Positions 58,429 to 64,000 of a stretch of 64,000 nt of DNA are shown here, one piece after another. A model generated the notes under the pieces. It did not search any database and was not told the origin of the DNA. It saw nothing but the letters and a program-made list of their open reading frames with translations. The stretch spans positions 85,284 through 149,283 of the forward strand of contig JASANC010000960.1 of NCBI GenBank assembly GCA_030248135.1, written 5' to 3'. How positions within the stretch are numbered: the first letter of the stretch is position 1; every line of letters starts with the position of its first letter. Origin of the DNA: Theristus sp. LFF4_11 (taxonomy: Eukaryota; Nematoda; Chromadorea; Monhysterida; Xyalidae). The translations under genes were made by a program, and so were the position numbers.

Positions 58429-59393
58429 TCAACAGTAGCACGCGGGCGGCTCGTGGGCAGCGGACGCGTTCGAGTGGTCGAGTGAAATCGTGGAGCGCGA
58501 GCGACACAGCAGCCCGGGCTTGATGCCGTCCCAGCCGTCGACCACCGCCAGCTCGGCGGACTGCAGCTTCGCATGGATGTCCCTGGCGAGCATCAGGAAC
58601 GCCTCCTCGACGTTCGTCCCATTGACAGCGGAGGTCTCCATGAATCGGACTCGTTGGTGTTTCGCGAAGTACTCGCCCTCCTCGTAGAGCACCTCGCGTT
58701 GCGCGTCCAGGTCGCATTTGTGGCCGACCACCTGGAAGACGCACTGATGCGGCTGCGGCCCGCCGACGTTCGTGCGTGCCTCCGCCAGCCACTGCGGCAC
58801 GTGCTCGAACGACTCGCGCTGCGAGATGTCGTACACGACCATGACACCGACCGAGTTGCGGTAATACGAGCGGGTGATTGAGCTGCATAGCAGAACAAAA
58901 CTCAATCAACAACTATCAATGTTGTATCGTACACAAGTGACCCTACTGATTCAGCAGTACTACATAAATATCACCTTAGTACAATGTAGGGGGTAACTAT
59001 TACGGCAGTACTACACTGAGAATGCGCGCCGACTAAAACCGCTACAAAAAAACGCGTTTGCCAACTTGGTAGCCGTTTGAGTAGCTGTTTTAGTCGCTGT
59101 CTCAGTGGATATGTTTTAGAAGCCCAGTTTATTCAGTGTCTGCGTTTGCTTGCATCGAAACCAAGCACAAAAACCCACCGAAACTTCTCTTGTCCAGCGG
59201 TGTCCCACAGCTGCAGTTTTATCCTGACGCCAGGCCTGATGGTGACCAGACGTGCATAGAAGTCCACGCCGACCGTGGCGTCACAGACCTCCGCACAGGT
59301 GCCCTCTGTGAAATACTTCAACAACGACGATTTGCCAACCGTCGAGTCGCCAATGAGAATCAGTCGAAACTGATACTGATACAGTGGATCCAT
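58429..59393 (-). CDS. RAB39: RAB39-type small GTPase
   Basis: A vesicle-traffic GTPase; the family acts in endolysosomal/autophagic transport. Exons (minus): 59393-59179 and 58882-58429; 669 bp, 222 aa (human RAB39A/B about 213-217 aa), CG|C junction in phase. It starts MDPLYQYQFRLILIGD as in RAB39. P-loop GDSTVGKSS, switch I TVGVDFYARL, G3 WDTAGQEKF, G4 VGHKCD (as in RAB39A), G5 ETSA, and the RAB39 hallmarks EEGEYFAK and VDGWDGIKPG. It ends in CYC, a double-prenylation CXC motif. The same frame is open about 120 codons further upstream. Confidence 0.95.
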
Positions 59394-61273
59394 TTCGTGT
59401 GCGTCCGTTGCCACAATGACACTCGGCAGAAACAAGTGCTCGTGGATGTTGTACGCAGTGAACTCGTTGCAGTTGTTGTCGATTGAGTCGTCCTCCTCGC
59501 GATCGTTGTGATTCAAGGTTAGTGTTCCGAAATCATCGTACTCTATTGAGTCCTCGTGGAGTATTATAGTTTTGTGCAGACTATTATGATGATCCTGTGG
59601 CAAGTTGTGCGTCTGTACAAGCGGCGTTGACTGCAGTTGTTTTTGTGGGTGAGCAAGTTGCAGTGGTGTTGTGGGCCGGTTGATTGCGGCTGCCAGTGTT
59701 GTTGTGGTGCTGCTGCCGTACACAAGGTCACATGCTGCTACCAGTCCATTCATGTACAATCACACAAACGCGTTCACGTAAAACCTTTGTAAATAAAAAA
59801 TCGCGTGTTTTTTGTGCAAAAAATAGACCTGTAAAAACGCATTGAATTCCGATACACAATCTGCCAACTTCAAAACCACAGGACATGTACAAAAAATACA
59901 AGTGGAAAACACGGGCAATTTGAAAAAACGGAATATGTGAATACTGATAATGAATACTGATAAACTGCTTTTGGTATATTTCACTGGGCACACGTTTTTA
60001 GTCCACAAGAAGGAATGCAAAAGCAAAGCGAACAATTTTATTGGGTCGATAATGGTGGGAAATTGTACATAATCGGTTTCGTTTCCTTTTTGTCACCGTG
60101 CGTGGCCAGGGTGAAGAGAGAAGATATTGGTAAAGATAGATAGACGGTGGCAGAGGCAATAAAGCAATAAACTGGTGCACCAAGCAAAGACAACACACAC
60201 ACACACGGAATGTGTGTGAAACACAAGTCGGTTGAAACAGAGTGAATATGGGGGGGGGGGCGCATATATTGACAGCTGCAGCATCGCTGCTTGTGCCGAG
60301 TCAGTGCAGTGCAGTGCGGTGCTCTTTGCAGCACCCATGTTAATGTTGCAAGCTGCACGTGACCACGCTTGATGCCTGTGAGCGGGCGGCAGTTTGAATG
60401 CGTAACGCACTTTGCTGCTGATGCTGCGTGTCTGTTCTGTTAAAAAACAACCGAGTTTGAATGTTTTCTGCCAAACACCAGCACTACTTTATTACTGTTT
60501 CTATCGAACTTTGTTGACAGGGTTAGAATTTTTTCAAGCGTCCTCAATCAGCCAGTGTGAGTCACCAAGAAACTATAACTGCTGGTCCCTTATTGTTTTT
60601 TATTAAAGTTCACCAACTGATTTGACATGATGTGTGTGTGTGTGTGTTTTGCCCTTTACTGACTGTGCGTTTTTGCTGGTAATATCAACTTTTTAAGTTC
60701 TGCGACTGAATGCGTGTGCAGACGTGAAAAGAAAACTAGTTTCAATCTTTATGTGGCAATTAAAAGTCGTCTAAGTGGCTCGGCCCTATTTGGGGGACTC
60801 GGATCACTTCACCAATTTTGAATTCCCGCGTCTTGCATGCAACTGCTTACCCATCTATGGGCGCATTGAGTTACGGGACCAAAATAAAAGATCATACACG
60901 ACACGAAATAAACGACAATAATGAAGGCACCCGTCAGCAGTAAGCGCACATTGATCCAGCAATGCACCTTGTTGGTAGCAAAGATAACAGCGATACAAAA
61001 CGTACCTTGGACGCGTCTCTAGATGGTTACTTTTTTATCAGCAAACCTGTTACTTGACGTCAAACACTGTCAGTCACAATATGCAAAGAAACCGGGCAGA
61101 TTTTTTTGTTTTATTAAACTTTGCACAATTTATCAGCTTCCAAACAGTGCGTTTCGCAACAATGTTAAGATTCGTCATGTTTTTTTTTTGCTTTTTCAAT
61201 CGATCCGCTCAACAACCATCACAAGTTGTATGGTGCATTTCAGGCTGAAAACCGCGTCAGCCAATCGGCAGCC
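59394..61273. other. 5' region between divergent RAB39 and NRF-like genes
   Basis: 59394-59753 (minus) is open in the RAB39 frame from an ATG at 59753. 60186-60207 and 60630-60648 are CA/TG microsatellites. An M2 repeat is at 60700-60882. 61060-61270 is likely 5' UTR/promoter of the NRF-like gene. No defined promoter motif is supported. Confidence 0.45.
60700..60882. mobile_element. M2-family repeat, intergenic copy
   Basis: CTGCGACTGAATGCGTGTGC ... 'TTTCAATCTTTATGTGGCAA' ... GGCTCGGCCCTATTTGGGGG ... ACTCGGATCACTTCACC ... CCCGCGTCTTGCATGCAACT ... GGGCGCATTGAGTTACGGGA aligns along its full length with 2143-2330. Confidence 0.8.
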
Positions 61274-62787
61274 ATGCGTGCATCCGTGGGCGTTTGCACG
61301 GTTGCATTCGCTGCATTCGCCGCGTGTGCCGTCGCAGAAAAAGTGCTCGAACTGGATCTGCCACCGCTGCAACCTTCGGCCATGGGCCCCCATTTGCTGA
61401 AGCACACGCGAGACAATCGACTGATTATCAATCTTGATCTGCTGAACCAGTTAGCGAAACATTACGTGAAAGAAACTTTCTGTGTGATTAGAGAAATCAC
61501 ACAGAGCTGGTTTGATTTTGATGCAAAAGACTGCAGTACAGGGAAAATTTGAGCTGAACACAATGTGATCTGCGGTGAACAAGCTCTGACGGTAAATTTT
61601 CAACCTGCACCGACTGGCCGTGATCAGATGAACAGTATTTTCAACGTGTTTAGGTTTCTGGCGTATTCACCGGAAGAACTGCGCAAGGCTGTTGACAACG
61701 GTGACGCCGACGGGCTGCTCGCGAACGTTTGCGTTCATTTAGAAAGCTGTTTTTGTCTTTTGAAGAAAAAATAATAAATCTGCGCTCCGTTGCAGCTGCT
61801 GTCGACGTTGAAGACACTTGTGACTGAAGTGACCATTGGATGTCAGTACGATTTGGTGCTGTATGTGACGCATTTGCTCGGAATTGCTCAGACCAACCGC
61901 AGAGTTGCAGAATGCTACAGCAGACATGCCACTAATGTGAACGATTTACAAAATGAAACTGAATCAGCACAACTGTGCGACTGCGTCCAGTCGGCAAAAC
62001 AGTCATCGCATCTGCGCTTGTCAATACCCAAGGAAGGGCTCTTCAATCTGCCGTGGCCAATCAAAGGTGAAGGACAAAATGACGGACAAGCTGCAAAAGG
62101 AACCCATGCACTCTCGACCAAATTGCAAATGATGGTTCTCTGCATTTTTGAAAAAGCAGTCAACAAGCAGTTTGTTGATCCTCCGTTGAACACTCATTTA
62201 AAATTCATACAATTTGAAAATCAACAGTGTAGCTATTTGTCAGCTTGTTGAAATTTTTAAAAAAAGCCAATGCCGTTATGTTCCACGTGAATGTTTTTTT
62301 CGTATCACAGTGCTGGACGCCATGGGAAAACCGGGCGCCGGTATTTTGGACGGCAACATTCTCTGGATCGGCCATTACCCAGAGTGCAGCAGCATTCGCG
62401 TGGACATTCCGAGTAAAGCTGAGTGAGTGTGCGGTTTACTCCTTTTATAAAGTCTGCAACTTGCAACACTTTTAGCCAACGAAAAATATTAATATCGATT
62501 AGAAATGATTTCAGACCGTGGCAAGGCAAATACTGTCGCTCAACCTTTTACATGCAATCCAATCCACTGACAGTGCTCTCTCAAAAGCGATCAGCTGAAT
62601 CGAACAATTTGTCTTTTCCTTTCGTAAGTGCTTCTTTGACATGAAAAAACCTGTTTGCGTCATAGCCTCAAATCATTGATTGATTTGTAGCGCAACCAGT
62701 GCTTCAAAGTGCTGCCATTGCTTAGCTACGGGTTGTGCGTGCCAAGTAGTTGCACGACAAAGGACGTCACCACGTTGATACATCTAC
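61274..62787 (+). CDS. NRF-6-like protein (NRF domain of an acyltransferase-3 family protein), 5' part
   Basis: Exons: 61274-61449, 61654-61726, 61796-62066, 62311-62422, 62515-62623 and 62691-62787. All junctions agree in phase; the last ends in phase 1 and no downstream exon was found. An N-terminal signal peptide (VCTVAFAAFAACAVA) precedes a luminal Cys-rich NRF domain. Motifs are LPWPIKVLDAMGKPGAGILD, WIGHYPECSSI, WQGKYCRSTF and LSYGLCVPSSC. In C. elegans, NRF-6/NDG-4 proteins act in intestinal/hypodermal lipid and drug transport, and the NRF domain is followed by a multi-helix acyltransferase-3 domain. That domain is absent here and is presumably beyond 64000, or the gene is truncated by the repeats at 63391-63790. 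Confidence 0.85.
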
Positions 62788-63390
62788 GTCAGTTGATTTT
62801 TTTAGTTTTTCTTAAAACAAGTTCTGCCATTGTTCGGTAAAAAATCCGAAAACGCTAAAAGAACGTTCATATCACCTTTTACCACTTTTGGCGTGTATGA
62901 CTCATAGGCTGAAAGGCTTAGGTTCAGACGAGAACTTTAAAGCTTCGCTTCGATTTTGGGTGGCATATAAAACATGATCACCATCGTCGAGTTATGTCCT
63001 GTTGCTTTTATCAGAAAATCTATGACGATTGCGAATAACGTAAAAATAACAAGATTTTTAACGTTCGCTGGTTTATACCGTCTTCCATTGGCAGTTAGAG
63101 CGAGTGGTTAGCGAATTATTGAAGGACATTTTGTTCTTAAGTTTTGAATTATTCCACTAATTATTTTTAAAATCAGGTAAACTCTAATTATTTCTGCCCC
63201 TAATTAGCCTGCCACTTTCTCTTTCAGTCCCAAAAAGTCAATATAAGCATGCGAATTTTTAAATTTTTACATTGATCGTTTAATTATCGTTTATTATTAT
63301 TCGTCTCAACGAGCAACTACCGTACATGCAGTGAGAACTGTATTCCGTCGATGATCGTCATCATCAACAAATTTTGTTAACAGACGATGG
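62788..63390. other. No exon recognised downstream of NRF-like exons
   Basis: An A/T-rich stretch, presumably intron of the NRF-like gene, with no detectable exon or repeat. Confidence 0.4.
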
Positions 63391-63674
63391 CTGCATCATG
63401 ATCAATGCTGCCTGGAAATGCTGCATCATGATCAATGCTGCCTGGAAATGCTGCATCATGATCAATGCTGCCTGGAAATGCTGCATCATGATCAATGCTG
63501 CCTGGAAATGCTGCATCATGATCAATGCTGCCTGGAAATGCTGCATCATGATCAATGCTGCCCGGAAATGCTGCATCATGATCAATGCTGCCTGGAAATG
63601 CTGCATCATGATCAATGCTGCCTGGAAATGCTACATCATGATCAATGCTGCCTGGAAATGCTGCATCATGATCA
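63391..63674. repeat. 30-bp tandem repeat, nine full units plus a partial
   Basis: The unit is CTGCATCATGATCAATGCTG plus CCTGGAAATG. Nine units run 63391-63660, with a 14-base partial to 63674. Only two substitutions are seen (the 63541 unit has CCCGG; the 63631 unit has CTACATC), so the array is recent or homogenised. Thirty is a multiple of three, so several frames are open; these are not genes. Confidence 0.97.
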
Positions 63675-63729
63675 CATTGCCGATGCCGCACAAAATCGCA
63701 GCGAAGCATCAATAGCCATGGCATCAACT

Positions 63730-63787
63730 CTAAACCTAAGCCTAAGCCTAAACCTAATCCTAAGCCTAAGCCTAAGCCTAAGCCTAA
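63730..63787. repeat. Interstitial nematode-type telomere repeat (TTAGGC)n
   Basis: The plus strand reads CTAAACCTAAGCCTAAGCCT, AAACCTAATCC and then AAGCCTAAGCCTAAGCCTAA: about nine to ten GCCTAA hexamers (reverse complement TTAGGC) with three variant hexamers. TTAGGC is the telomere hexamer of C. elegans and many nematodes. The C-rich strand orientation would point a telomere towards lower coordinates. Confidence 0.88.
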
Positions 63788-63790
63788 AGC

Positions 63791-64000
63791 AGCAGCAGGT
63801 TATCTGCATTTTTATAGTGGTTCGTCCAATCACTGACAAGATTCAATCTGACAATGTCAAAATGTGCGAACCAACGATTGTCTGCGACGAGCGTGTTAAA
63901 CAAAAATTCTCCGACGATCATTGGTCGACTTCAATGGATGTTCGTAGACAATATTGTGCATTTGCGAATCTGAGTGAACTTTAAAAACGTTTACTACCTC
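63791..64000. other. Unassigned window end
   Basis: An open frame from about 63800 to 63984 encodes an undistinguished sequence (for example MCEPTIVCDERVK) with a stop. It could be an exon of the NRF-like gene or chance; no acceptor or family motif decides this. Confidence 0.3.

Noticed and set aside
63391..63674. CRISPR-like array
   Set aside because: Units are contiguous with no spacers, and the host is eukaryotic.
63364..63727. Long open frames on both strands with a repeated CCIMINAAWK-type peptide
   Set aside because: They follow directly from the 30-bp tandem repeat, which has no stop in several frames; no splice sites or flanking coding signal.

Overview
The window is eukaryotic genomic DNA, most likely from a nematode. 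Genes are split into many short exons with small introns. The gene content includes an MSP-domain protein, an NRF (nose-resistant-to-fluoxetine) N-terminal domain and ShKT domains, and there is an interstitial (TTAGGC)n tract, the nematode telomere hexamer. The intron-rich and conserved RAB39, CYLD, NEK8, TMEM86 and FBXW9 genes would suit an early-branching, gene-rich nematode, but that placement is inference only. All exon models were assembled by eye from splice sites, reading phase and remembered family alignments, with no database search.

Left block (about 0.9-16.7 kb, all minus strand): a partial FBXW9-like F-box/WD40 gene; a complete NEK8-type kinase with RCC1 repeats (14 exons, 709 aa); RPB5, the shared RNA polymerase subunit (5 exons, 212 aa); and CYLD, a K63-type deubiquitinase (13 exons, about 671 aa), in which one intron lacks a visible AG acceptor. 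Their introns are loaded with two families of short palindromic MITEs.

Mobile-element block (15.7-19.2 kb): a foldback element, then an 8-bp-TSD (hAT-like) non-autonomous element interrupted by a compact, young LTR retrotransposon. That insertion has 161-bp LTRs differing at one base and carries only gag-like sequence.

Middle block: a complete non-alpha nicotinic-type Cys-loop receptor subunit (20.3-23.3 kb, plus); nested mariner-like/foldback/tRNA-SINE insertions (24.4-26.3 kb); a TMEM86/YhhN lysoplasmalogenase-like gene (27.2-28.4 kb, plus); and a very large minus-strand gene (about 31-44 kb). The last joins a TDP-43-type N-terminal domain, a long coiled coil built from duplicated exons of about 50 codons, and a C-terminal glycogen-binding-like (CBM48/AMPK-beta) domain.

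Right block: C/G-rich and hAT-like repeats (46-48 kb); a secreted protein with two ShKT domains fused to a nitrobindin heme-binding barrel (50.2-53.7 kb, plus); an MSP-domain protein with a charged tail (55.7-56.3 kb, plus); a RAB39-type GTPase (58.4-59.4 kb, minus); and the 5' part of an NRF-6-like gene (61.3-62.8 kb, plus). The window ends with nine copies of a 30-bp tandem repeat and the telomere-like tract. The genes are ordinary single-copy eukaryotic genes in several pathways (transcription, ubiquitin signalling, cilia/cell cycle, neurotransmission, trafficking); I see no operon-like functional cluster.
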